DNA of 64,000 nucleotides from Mangifera indica (lineage: Eukaryota; Streptophyta; Magnoliopsida; Sapindales; Anacardiaceae): positions 9,483,894 to 9,547,893 of the forward strand of contig NC_058145.1 in the NCBI RefSeq assembly GCF_011075055.1, read 5' to 3'. The first letter of the stretch is position 1; the number at the start of each line of letters is the position of its first letter. Positions 12,333 to 23,540 of the stretch are shown piece by piece. Under the pieces are notes generated by a model. The model did not search any database and was not told the DNA's origin. It saw nothing but the letters and a program-made list of their open reading frames with translations. The translations under genes and the position numbers were made by a program.

Positions 12333-15166
12333 ATGGTACCTGGAAAATGGCTTGGAAGTGTGTTTTTTCTTGTATTTGGCATGTTAGCCTATGTGTTAGG
12401 TAATTCAATAAACTCGTCCTGGACTTTGATATTCCTTTTTAATTATGTCTACTTAAACGTATTATAAATATATGAATTGGATTATGGTCTCCATTTCCTT
12501 TTAAAATTTTTTAAAAGTACTTAGCTTAGGGGACTTCCTCTTTCTTACCAAGTTTAGAGGAATAGTTTCTCTGGTTAGTGAGTTTATACCTTGGAGCCCT
12601 ATAGTACCCCATTCGATGAAAAGAAAAGAAAATTATAACACATGTGGGAGTTGACATATCGATTGTGGGCATAATGGCAATGAAGTACCAGAGGTTTTGG
12701 TATAATAAGATAGTCAAGAGAAAAGATTTGATGGCAAAGACTGCCAAGACAAGAAGGGAACGGAAATTGTAAAATGCTTTAGTATGAAAAATAAACATTG
12801 CCTGAAGGCTGAAGCATTTCCCCTTATGATCATAAAACCATACCAGTGTCCAACCAAGAGGATCATCTATCTTACCAGTTGTTACTTTCTGAATGTTTAG
12901 GTGCATATGTTGGGGTAAACATCGGAACTGATGTTTCAAACATGCCATCAGCTTTGGATGTTGTGGCCATACTTAAAGCCAATCAAATTACTCATGTGCG
13001 CCTATATGATGCTGATAGTCACATGCTGAAAGCCCTTGCAAACAGTGGGATTGAAGTAATAGTTGGTGTAACAAATGAGGAAGTCCTGGGTATTGGAGAA
13101 ACTCCACCACCAGCAGCAGCCTGGATTAATAAAAATGTTGCATCTTACATGCCTTCAACTAATATTACAGCTATTGCCGTTGGCAGTGAGATTCTTACCA
13201 CAGCCCCTAATATTGCACCTGTTTTGGTGTCTGCCATGAATAACCTTCATAAAGCCTTAGTAGCTTCAGATCTAAATTTCCAAGTCAAAATTTCAACACC
13301 TCACAACATGGATGTTATTCCTAAACCGTTTCCTCCTTCCACAGCTACCTTTAATTCTTTATGGAACTCTACAATTTACCAGATCCTTCAGTTTTTGAAG
13401 AACACTAACTCCTATTACATGTTAAATGCCTATCCTTATTATGGTTACACAAAGGGAAATGGTATTTTTCCAATTGACTATGCCCTTTTCCAACCACTTC
13501 CCTCAGTCGAGCAAATTGTTGACCCGAACACACTTTTCCACTATAGCAGTATGTTTGATGCTATGGTAGATGCTACCTACTATGCTATAAATGCTTACAA
13601 TCTTTCAGGGATCCCAGTTGTTGTCTCAGAATCTGGTTGGCCATGGCGTGGTGGAGCCAATGAACCTGATGCAACTCTGGAAAATGCTGAGACCTACAAT
13701 AATAATCTTATCAAAAGAGTCTTGAATGACTCAGGCCCTCCCAGTCAGACTTCTATGCCCATTAACACATACATTTATGAGTTGTTCAATGAAGACAAGA
13801 GGCCTGGGCCTGTTTCGGAGAAAAACTGGGGTGTATTTTTTACCAATGGCAGTTCTGTTTATCCTCTGAGTTTGAGTGGTTCCAGTCAAACTACTGGAAA
13901 TTCTTCTGGAATTTTTTGTGTGGCAAGAGATGATGCAGATTCTGATAAGTTGCAAGAAGCGCTGAATTGGGCTTGTGGGCAAGGCAAGGTTAACTGCTCT
14001 GCCATCCAAGAGGGAAAGCCATGTTATCTTCCCAACACTGTCGAGAATCATGCTTCATATGCCTTTAATGATTATTATCAGAGAATGCATAGTGTTGGCG
14101 GAACATGCAACTTTGATGGCACTGCTACAACAACTTCTATTGATCCCAGTAAGTTTCCACTATCCTTTTCTCACCATTCATGTGGTTATAGGTGTGTTTG
14201 GATTCAAAATTTGTAATTTGACAAAAAATAGTATTTAATATGTACTTTGAATCTGGTTTATACTTATGTTGTAAAGCCATTAGGTGACGTGTTTATTTGA
14301 TACATTGCTGAGAATATTTGTGGTTCACTTTAGAAACTGTTTCTTTTTTATTGTCTTTATCATTTGGAGAAAAGACAAAAAAAGGTTTTAGTATGAGTAA
14401 GATCAAAAGATGAAAATAAAACTCTGGTAAGCTAATTTAATTGAGAAACATGCTCTATGTATTACTGGGGATTGAATGGTTTATAGTTCAACTTGTGTAC
14501 ACTAAAATCATGTTGAAATAAATGCATGGTTGCCCTTTTTTTGATTGTGCTTATACTGCTTGACCAATGATTAGTGGTTAAGACTCTGGATTTCATTTCC
14601 ATTTTAGGTTAAATGATAAGTTAGTGTGTAACAACATGCTAAAACTGGTCGTATGCCTTTTCACCCTCTTCAATATTTCAAGCCATTATACGAATTCTGT
14701 GAATATTTTTAAGGAGACCTTCATATTGTTATTTAGGTGTAACCATAGATCTCTGTCTGTTTTGGCTTTAACACTATTGTTCCCTTCTGTGTATTTCTAA
14801 TCTCACACACATAATATCTGAGGATTTCTGATTTTTCATCTTTTCTGTCTCTCGATTTGTGCTAATTTCTGGGTTGGTGGTTACCTCCTTGTAGGTCATG
14901 GATCCTGTATATATGCAGGAAGGTGAGAATCTGACTTCATCATATTTCTCATTTGAACTGATCCAATTTCATAGCTTCTATATGCTTTAGCTCTAACCAT
15001 GCGAATCTCATTTCGAAACAGTTCTAATTCAAGCACAACCGGGGGGCTCTCACCTGCTGCAGCATTTGGACCTGCAAGTCCTCTAGTAGGAGGGAGTACA
15101 ACCCTGCCAGTTTCCAAAATTCAGCTTCTGGTATCAACAGCCTTTATCTCTCTAATCTTGCTTTGA
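12333..15166 (+). CDS. GPI-anchored glucan endo-1,3-beta-glucosidase (GH17 + X8/CBM43)
   Basis: Hydrolyses beta-1,3-glucans such as callose at the cell surface. Exons: 12333-12399, 12901-14148, 14895-14922, 15022-15166; GT-AG junctions; 495 aa. A signal peptide (hydrophobic residues about 7-21) is followed by the GH17 domain starting YVGVNIGTDVS. The likely proton donor is E119 in AIAVGSEIL and the nucleophile E266 in VVSESGWPW. An X8/CBM43 domain (about residues 358-448) with several Cys (FCVAR, WACGQGKVNC, GGTCNFDG, GSCIYAG) follows. A Ser/Gly/Pro linker and a terminal hydrophobic segment predict GPI anchoring, as in plasmodesmal callose-degrading relatives. The 28-nt exon 3 is unusually small but needed to keep the frame. 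It lies downstream of SCL30A in the same orientation. Confidence 0.94.
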
Positions 15167-15920
15167 TTTGCATCTTACTCCCAAGGCAGTTAAAAGCAGC
15201 AGCATGTTGAGATTGCCAAGACTGAAGCATGGAAATGCAAAATTTCAATGAAAATTGAGAATATAATGAAGTCATAAGCAATGCAGAAGCTTAGAGTCTC
15301 TCAAGGGTCATTCAATTGATGTGTGTCTCTTCATTTTTACCAATTTTGCTTTTCCTAAGAGTGTCTTTTATTCTTGTCAACAGGGTGTATTTTGGTTCTT
15401 GTAAAATGGTTAGTAGTAGGACTCTATTTTTTGGGACAGTTATTTTGTTCCTTTAATAATGACTATTGTGATTTAGTTTAATTAAATTCATCCTTTTCTT
15501 TATTGCTTTACTTTGCCATTTGGCCCCTTGGTTTGGTTGTACAAATTATCCAATTATCTTCCTGATATTAATATTTATTTGTTAAATCAAATTATTGACC
15601 TATTTTAAATGTTAAATGACGATATTATTTTTAAAAAATATATTTAAAAATTTGAAAATTGAATTTTGACTGTTAAGTTAATTTTTAAAGAAATTAGAAA
15701 ATTTTCTTAATTCTATAGAAACTCAATATAGGGGTAATTTGATCATTGTAATGGCCAAAGTTGTTAAACTTAATGGCAAAAATTGAAGGCATTAGAGGTA
15801 ATTGAATAATTTGCCTTACCAAGTAAGGGACCTACATGAGTGGCAGTTTGACTTAATTTTATTCTATCTAACATTTTATCTATCTTATATTTGACATTAA
15901 GACATGCTAATAACACATTC
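15167..15920. other. GH17 3' UTR and AT-rich intergenic sequence
   Basis: About 300 bp of probable 3' UTR, then AT-rich DNA. The stretch 15520-15850 resembles decayed non-autonomous element sequence (TTTGGCCCCTTGG near the left), but I could not define ends. Confidence 0.3.
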
Positions 15921-16074
15921 AATAAAATTATGTGCATAAAGTTTTAAGTATTCAGATAATGAGTCATTATTTTATTGGATGATTTTGAATTAATGATAAA
16001 GTAACGCTTAATCATATAATAACATATCATCTAAATACTCAATTTGACATTTGAAATTAGGTACACATAACATT
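15921..16074. mobile_element. palindromic MITE, family with CTATGTGTAC-like ends (15.9 kb copy)
   Basis: Diverged copy of a short palindromic element found several times in this window. The left end AATAAAATTATGTGCA is mirrored by GGTACACATAACATTA at the right, and the middle carries the family core resembling TTTGAATTAATGATAAAG. Ends are approximate. Confidence 0.5.
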
Positions 16075-16323
16075 ACATATATTATATTTATAAAACTTGG
16101 ATTAAGTCTTTGATAATCATATTGTGTATGTGTATATTTATAAAGGTTAAAAGGGTCACAAAACTTAGGTTTAATGTGACTGATCTAAGAAAGTTTATGA
16201 TATGATGGTGTGTTTTTTTCTTTTTTTTTTTGGGTAGATTGGTATGATGGTGTATTGCTCACGTGGTATTACAAGAATATGTATACATATCAAGTGATTA
16301 TTATAATTAACAACTAATTATAA

Positions 16324-17580
16324 TTAGTTCAAAGGTATAAGAACAATCCTACTCCGCAAAAAAAATCTCAATTTTTTTTTTTTTTTGGCAAAACTCAGAT
16401 CAAAGAGAATCCTATTGCCCGATCCTAAGTCTTTCAGTGGGTGTTGAGATGCTAAGGAGTCAGAGAATTTTTTGTGAGATATGAAGTTGTATTTTGTTGT
16501 TGCACATGTGTAGAGAAGGAGCAGGTCACTGTTTTCAGCATGTCTCTGGTTGGCGATGCCAAATTGTTGTGACATACCTGGTTGGCGGATGACATGATTG
16601 TGGGTTGGCCACGTATCAAGACTTAGGGTGTGCTTAAGAAATAATTGAAGGCCAATTCTATCTGGTAAAGGCATCTTGGTTGGCAAGAGAGGCACTTAAA
16701 CGGTTAGGACATACGATTCTATGTGGAAATATGTGAATCGATTCAGTTTGTTGATGTTACATATAAAAGAACATGTCAAAGGATGACAAAAATTTAGTTT
16801 CATTTCAGGTTTACAACCATAAGCGTAGGCTGAATTGAGACAATAAAATATGAGAGATTTATCGACAATAATAGTAATTATAAATAGTTTTGTGGGACTA
16901 TTTGTACAAGTCATCTTCATTGTTTAATATTGTTTAGAATAAAATTAACACGAAGTGAAATGAGAGGGATGACAGAAAAAGAGGGAAATACGGTTAGAAA
17001 AAGGACAAAGATACTTCAACAAAGAATCGGTGAGAGTTTCCATGAAAAAAGTTTTCAAAGTGTTTTTTTTGTGATGGTTCTCATAGGATAAAAGAGTATT
17101 CGTTAAGGAAGCGAGATCTGCTCTTGTTGACAAAGATAATACCAATTATGAGATAAAGTGGTGTATTATGAGACTTAACCCGATACAATTGTTGAATGCA
17201 ATCACTGGAACCAAGAGTTTCTTGTGCGAGAAACAAATGTACATGCAAGTGACAAGTGAATGGGCGTGCAAAGTGGGCAATGGTGGACATAGGCGCTAGC
17301 AATAATTTTATTTTATATAGGGTGATCAAAAGGCTTGGATTAACGGTCTCAAAGATCTGTAAGAGGGTGAAGGTTATCAATTTCAAACCACAACCATCTA
17401 AGGGAAAACAATAGTGTTACTAAGAGTTGGTGATTGGGAACGAGAGTGCAGGTATGGAGTTATTTATGTTATCTAATGCTATTTGTCACTGCACATGTGG
17501 AAGGAATGCGAATTATGGTGAGAGTTGTTCAAAGTTTTTGTTGGTGCAAAGTTTTGGGGGTTGACATCGAGAAAAAGTGA
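16324..17580 (+). pseudogene. decayed retroelement gag-protease remnant
   Basis: At about 17288-17395 the + strand reads VDIGASNNFILYRVIKRLGL, closely resembling the retropepsin region of plant Ty3/Gypsy polyproteins (D-T/S-G-A motif with T changed to I). A stop follows soon after. Flanking sequence to about 16.3 kb looks like decayed upstream gag, without clean motifs. No LTR pair was found. Confidence 0.45.
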
Positions 17581-19001
17581 AGCGTCCACAATGGCTGCTT
17601 TAGTGGAGTTAGAGACACGAGGAGTGGATTTTCCTAATTGTCTTAATAGGCCTGTGCTCAAACCATCAATATAATTGCAGTTGGGTTGGGTGTAGTTCAT
17701 AGGTTTACTTTCATGTTTTCTAGAATGTCTTTTATACACAATTATGGCGCATGAAAGATAATATTTAATTATTTCAATAATTTTATTTTTTATATTACAT
17801 TGTTTGGTTCGTCTGTTAATAAAAGATTTTAATAATATTTTATTACTAAATTGATATAATATATAATATAGAGATATTTTTATTATCATTTTTATTTTAA
17901 CTATTAAAAGATTATTAGTATAATTTTAAATTGTTACAATTTTATTTTTACTAAATTTTTAAGAAAAAACACTCATATCCAATTAAAATAACAGATAACC
18001 CTAAATAATAGTATAACTAAATTATCCTTACTCAAATAGTTATTAAGACAAAAATGCTTTGTTTAAAATTAAAATTACCGTTCCACTTACCAGCACCAAC
18101 TGTCAACACCATTGACAAAATTCGCACCATCCACAGTATCCCCACCGCCACTCTTTATATCACCACCTACAAATTTGCCCTTCTCCGGGATTTTATCTTA
18201 TTAGATTTGCCATCTTCAACAACTTTGCAATGCTTCATCTACTTGGCATGTTTGGTCAAGTTAAGAAGAAGGTTGTAAAGGTTTTGGTTGCCAAACCTGA
18301 GAAGTTTGGAACTCACAACACTTGCCCTCAATGTTCGATGATGCAGCTTGCTGTTAGAATTTTCAGTTAGCTCCCACCTTTTTATTTACTATAATTTTTC
18401 TCTTATCATTTCTCTTCCGATCTCGTTTAATTTAGTATAATATATTTAATAATATTTAAGTAAAATAATATCTTAAAGTTCTATTATTATTGTCACTAAA
18501 TATAATAATTATTTATATATATTAATTTAATTAAACAAATTACTAATTTATACTCAATAGAATACTTTATAATAAATCTATCTTGGTAATATTCAATTAC
18601 CAATAATAAAAGGTTACCTGAACTAAAACTATTTTTTCAGTTTTTACATACAAAATAACTACAATTTGCTCTATCAGGTATATCCCCATTTTAGCTTTAG
18701 TATGTTTGCTCTGCATTTATACGCATTCAAATTAGTTTTAAATTGCATTTCTTTTATTTTATTTTTTCATATAAATAAATCTCTGCAATCTCAACAAATT
18801 TTCTTCTTAAAATTTTACTATTGAATAGATAGCTTGTTCATTCTTCCAATGAACCACTTTGTGATAATTTAAAGAAAATTACTTCAATTTTTACCGTTTA
18901 TATTTTAAAAAAAGCTTGGTTAAGAACATACATTATAATTTTTCTATTAGTTAAGAACTTATATTATAATTGTTTATATTGGAATTGTGTTGTCCCACAA
19001 C
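17581..19001. other. AT-rich intergenic sequence
   Basis: No gene recognised. A short frame around 18210-18368 (containing KKKVVKVLVAKPEKFG and a CPQC motif) looks protein-like but matches no family I can name and lacks context. The remainder is AT-rich. Confidence 0.3.
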
Positions 19002-19370
19002 TAGAGGTAGTGGTAAGCCAGACCTATTGGCCCAATGTTAAGTCAAGCTTAAGGTTAACATAATAGTAAGTCTTATAGGTTGTGTTGACCCATGAAAAGC
19101 ACAAAACTCACAATCCAACTTTTATATATAGAAATGAGTCCTACAATAATAAATCGGCACGATAATTTTAATAAAAAAATTTATATTATATTTATTAATT
19201 AATTAATTTTTAAATAATTATGAAAACAATAACAAATCGGGTCAATCTACTTATAGGCCTTGTGTTAAGGCCTAGCCTGTTATAATAGCAAGTCAAACCT
19301 TTGCGGTCCAAGATATTTTCCCATGCTTTAGGTCAAGCTAAAAATTAGTCCAACCCATTTGACATCTCTA
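19002..19370. mobile_element. hAT-type MITE (369 bp) with perfect 8-bp target duplication
   Basis: Flanked by CCCACAAC at 18994-19001 and again at 19371-19378. The ends are TAGAGGTAG on the left and, inverted, TAGAGATGTC on the right, of the TAGRGRTG type seen in other hAT-like elements here. Too short to encode a transposase. Confidence 0.75.
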
Positions 19371-19506
19371 CCCACAACATTTGTTTAAGAAAAGTTATAA
19401 AAAAGTTAATTTTCAGATATTGGTTGTTTAGAAAATATGCAAGGGGTTTATATTTTATAAATAGGTTATTTTGGTTTTAAGTAAGATAATTCTAAATAAT
19501 GAGAGA

Positions 19507-20246
19507 CACTAATTGTAATACCCCTCATTTTTTTTTTTTTTTAAATTTTTTTTTTACATACCCTTGGTAACAATCTATATTATTATTATTTTAAAGAGAA
19601 TAATATAATAGCCATAAAATTTAATACTTGTGAGAAACCATCATAATATTTATTAGAAATCAATGAGTGTCTCAAAGTCTCCCAAAAGAAATTCATAAAT
19701 TATAAATAAGCTAATAAATTTTCGAATGGATAAATTCTATTAAATATCATAATAACAAACAAAATAGCTGTAAAAATAAGTATAGCTAAAAGCGCATTTT
19801 ATCGTGTTGATCTGCTCGCCTCCCTGCCTGCCCCATTGTTTTTCCTACCTGCAACACCCCAAAATAAATATATATGAGCTATAAAACTCAGTAGGCCTTT
19901 AGAATAAATTCGATATCTCTTATGGTTATTCTCGATGAAACTTTACCATCACATGTGTCATTGACGCACTCGGCTGGACGCCCATCTCAAGTGTCTCTTA
20001 CGCCAACGTATTAGGGCATCCATCTCAGATACCTCTTATTTCATACTTCTCAATTTCGAACATCCATCACAGATGTTGTTTACATAATTACCACAAAACT
20101 AGTTAATAACTATTTTTTTTTTCATTAATTGAAACCGTGACGTCTGATCAAACGGTTCAAACATTCACTAGATCAGGACGTCTCATCCACTGATCTCTAA
20201 TTACAAGTGATGCTATTGATTCAATTAGTATGATTATATTATCCCA

Positions 20247-20248
<2 letters not shown>
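19507..20248 (+). repeat. possible Ty3/Gypsy solo LTR or LTR remnant
   Basis: Starts with TGTAATACCCC, a common start of plant Gypsy LTRs. Inside, around 19845-19900, are CCTGCAACACCCC and AAAACTCAGTAGG, reminiscent of conserved strings in such LTRs. The right end and a second LTR were not found, so this is a resemblance only. Confidence 0.35.

Positions 20249-20299
<51 letters not shown>
20249..20299. repeat. compound (AT)n(AC)n microsatellite
   Basis: About 36 bp of AT dinucleotides followed directly by about 14 bp of AC dinucleotides. Seen directly in the sequence. Confidence 0.9.
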
Positions 20300-20499
20300 T
20301 AAAATTAATCTGGAAAGACAGTCTACAAAATTAATAATCAGGACCATAAATTAATCCTTATATAACTTATTCTATCCATAAAACTAGTTAATATACTTTC
20401 TGTGATTTAATTAAAATGGTGCAGGTGCAATATAGTAAGTGTGGATGCATGCACAATATCCTATCTACCCAAAATAACTTACAAATGCTTAATTCCTTC

Positions 20500-21250
20500 T
20501 GCTTTTCTTTTATTTCTTCTTCATCCTACAGACTACGTAATTCAAGCTAGCTTCCTGGAAAGAAGATGACGGTAACTTGCATGTTCTTTCAGATTTCGCT
20601 TCCTAACAATTTCAGGCGGTGACTCAGTCACAACACCACTACATCGGTTCCGTGCAAGTGCGCCTAGTGTCTACTGCCACGCATATAATAGTCGAGCTCC
20701 GTTTATTCATCAAAGATCCATGATCACTCTCTCTCTAACTCTCAAACATCAAGACATCCCTTAACTAATCATCATCATCAATACTGTACGCTACCTCCTC
20801 ATAATACAAACATATAATCACACACACATAAATATATAAAACCAACTTTCAAAATCTAGTTTACGACATGCAAAGTTTTACATGGAATTTATGGCCTACC
20901 TCTCCTCCGGCGATTACGTCGGTCTTCACGTGGCAGTTATCTCCCCGTCTAATTCCTTTCCTGGTTGACAAGCAACAAGTTCAGCTCTCTCCCTTTTTGA
21001 CCCAAAAGAATTGATTTTAAGAAAAGAAAACTGTGAAGATGTAAACTATAGCAGCTAGAGAGAAAAATGGCTGTTTTTTTTCTTTTCTTTATATAAGGAA
21101 GCAGCAAAGTATTCGCCCTAGGAAAGTAACCGCTTTAAAAAAATAAAAGGAGACGTTTCCCTTTCTCTGCCCCCATTTTTCGGCGTTGATATCACTCCAA
21201 AACGCCTCCAGAACAAAAAATCATTTGCGGCCTTAAATTCCCATATCAGT
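20500..21250. other. unassigned, less AT-rich locus with promoter-like elements
   Basis: This block stands out from its AT-rich surroundings. It has TATA-like sequences at about 20685 (CATATAATAG) and about 21091 (TTTATATAAGG), a G-box CACGTGGCA at about 20929, CT-rich leader-like DNA at 20720-20800, and a possible 49-codon frame starting at 20868 (MQSFTWNLWPTSPP). I recognise no protein family or microRNA. It may be a promoter or non-coding transcript; strand is unclear. Confidence 0.3.
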
Positions 21251-21299
21251 GTCTTTTAAAACTAAACGTGTAAATATACATATATTTAATTCGTATATT

Positions 21300-22100
21300 A
21301 AAAAATATAGCAACGAAATGCTCTTTCGAATTTCTGGATACAAACATATACACACAATTTTAATATTAACAAAATAATCGGACAATGATAACGAAATAAC
21401 TAAATTGTCCTTTTTATTAATTTGAGAATATTACACTAATAGAATAATGAGATGCTATTAAAATGTGCAATCAGACTTTTTGGAATTTAATAGATAAAAT
21501 TTTTTTTTATGATTTTTCTCGTTTCTAATCAAACACTGAGTTTTGGGCATTTTCTTTTCTAAAAGTTACATAATTGATTAATTTATTGATTGAGTTTTAG
21601 AGTAGATCACTTTGGGTTGAGTTGAATCAAATATTTATTTGTTTATTTTTTTAAAATAAGATTTGCTCTATTTTTTGTAAGTTTGGGTATTGCGTCTAAA
21701 CAACTGATGTCAAAGTAGAGTTAGTGAGGTGAAGAAGGTAGACCTACTTTGAGGAAAAGCTTAGTTGCTAGAGATGAGTTTGAAACTCTTCCTCAAATTA
21801 GGATTGACTCTTTTCAAGTCACAAACCTCACCCTAATACCACTTTTTATAATGCAACACCCAAAACCATGAAATATAGAGCAGACTCAATCAAAAGAAAC
21901 ATGCAAATAAATATATGGTTTGACCTAACTTAAAGTGACTTACTCCAAAATCCAACCAATTAATCTTTACACCTATGTGAAAAGTCACAGAATTTCTTAC
22001 TAGCACTAAAACCCAAAAAAGCACTCACTCAAAAAACTTCACAAATCTAGAAAGTCTAATTATACCCATTTAATCATCAATAGCTATTCAATTGATGTTG
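21300..22100. other. AT-rich intergenic DNA with a possible LTR-element edge
   Basis: At 21831-21842 the string CCCTAATACCAC is the complement of a Met-tRNA primer-binding site, and TGCAACACCC follows about 10 bp later. This suggests the 5' edge of a decayed minus-strand LTR retrotransposon. No coding motif was found with it. Confidence 0.3.
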
Positions 22101-22256
22101 ATAAAAAAAAAAAACTATGTATACAATTTTGATATATAAATAATGTGTTATCATATGATTTGGTATTATTTTATCTTTAATTTAAAATCATTTAATCATA
22201 TGATAACACATTATCTATGTATCCAAATTGTATATAAAAAATGAGTAAACATAGTA
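22101..22256. mobile_element. palindromic MITE (22.1 kb copy) broken by a hAT insertion
   Basis: The left end AAAACTATGTATACAA is mirrored near 22215-22255. The middle contains an inverted pair TTATCATATGAT / ATCATATGATAA around an AT-rich core, the family hallmark. The element's right terminus is interrupted by the hAT-type element at 22264. Confidence 0.6.
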
Positions 22257-22263
22257 TCGCTCC

Positions 22264-23184
22264 TAGAGATGGCAATTTGAGCCCGACTTTAGGGGCTCCG
22301 ACCCTCCCCGACCCTAACAGGGAAAGGGGCGGGGATAGGGATGAAAAAAATCCCCGTAATCGGGGACGGGGCGAGGACAGAGATACATATATCCTCACCC
22401 CGCCCCTCCCTTCCCCTCCCCACCCTCTAAATCTAATATATTAATATAATAATTTATAAACTATTAAGTTATAGAAATTTTTACATTATGATTTATTAAA
22501 ACTATAACTTTAATTTTACTAATTTTTGAATGATCAATTATTAGTTTTTATTAATTTCTAAACTACTAATTTAATATATTAAAAAAAAACCTCAGAATCT
22601 CATTATCATAAAATACAAATGTATCAAATTAATTACATTTCAACTTTAGTTAGTCAATCCACCAGGTTTTACACACAAAAAAAAAAAAAATTATAACTTG
22701 ATAAAATCAATTAAAGTAAATAAAAAATATTAAATTTAATGTTATTATAAAATTACCTTAAATCATATACATGAAGAGCTACTAATAAAGATATTGATTA
22801 TTGCATATTGTTAGATTTTATGAAAACTTTGTATTTGAACTTAAATAACAATGAATATTTTGTAGCTCTTGTAACAAGTGATATTTTTGGAGAATATAAT
22901 TTATTTTATTTATTGAAATACATAACGGAATTAAAATTTATATTTACGGGTATGGAGAGGAGATTTTTCCCCGAGGGAACGGGGCGGGGATGGGGAGGGG
23001 ATTTTTTCCCGCGGGGACGGGGAGGGGATAGAGAGGGGATTTTCCTTTGCGGGGAAGGGATGGGGACTTTTTTTTATCCCCGTAACGGGGACGGGGCGGG
23101 GACGGGGATTGAAATCCCCTACGGGGACGGGGACGGGGACGGGGATTGACATCCCCTCCCCGCCCCTCCCCATTGCCATCCCTA
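22264..23184. mobile_element. hAT-type non-autonomous element with G-rich ends (921 bp)
   Basis: Bounded by the exact 8-bp duplication ATCGCTCC (22256-22263 and 23185-23192). The terminal inverted repeats are TAGAGATGGCAA and, inverted, TAGGGATGGCAA. Both subterminal regions are strings of GGGGA/GGGGC-like repeats (complementary, C-rich on the left), while the interior is AT-rich and non-coding. The apparent open frames are by-products of the GGGGAC repeats. The right end has consecutive runs of four G separated by AC, giving strong quadruplex potential on +. It is nested in the end of a MITE. Confidence 0.9.
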
Positions 23185-23192
23185 ATCGCTCC

Positions 23193-23540
23193 TAAAAATT
23201 TTCTTTAATAAACAATGTAGAACAAGATTCAAAACATATCCAAGAGTGTCTCCTTCATGATAATTAAAAACCCAAATACTTGTCAGACTGCACCCTAATG
23301 CCCTCTAAACAGCATAAACTTTATTTCCTCATCAATTAACCACATTAGTCAACTAATTTACACTCCACCTTCTTTCTTTTCATTGTGAATTATAGAAGGT
23401 ACTGTAAATCTGCAAGTCTTCAACAATGATATTCTAACAAATAAAAACTATAAATAAAGGGGAAATGCAGCACTTTCAATGACCCTTTCATGCATTATTT
23501 TTCAAAATTCAAACCAATGGCTACCAATTGCATAGCTCCT
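23193..23540 (-). other. 3' flank and probable 3' UTR of the acyl-activating enzyme gene
   Basis: Downstream of the stop codon at 23541-23543 of the minus-strand gene. No other feature was seen in these 350 bp. Confidence 0.4.

Noticed and set aside
12526..12948. 140-codon minus-strand frame
   Set aside because: Covers intron 1 and the start of exon 2 of the GH17 gene; no family resemblance.
22808..23179. Gly/Asp- and Pro-rich frames at the hAT-type element end
   Set aside because: They are translations of GGGGAC repeats inside a non-autonomous transposon.
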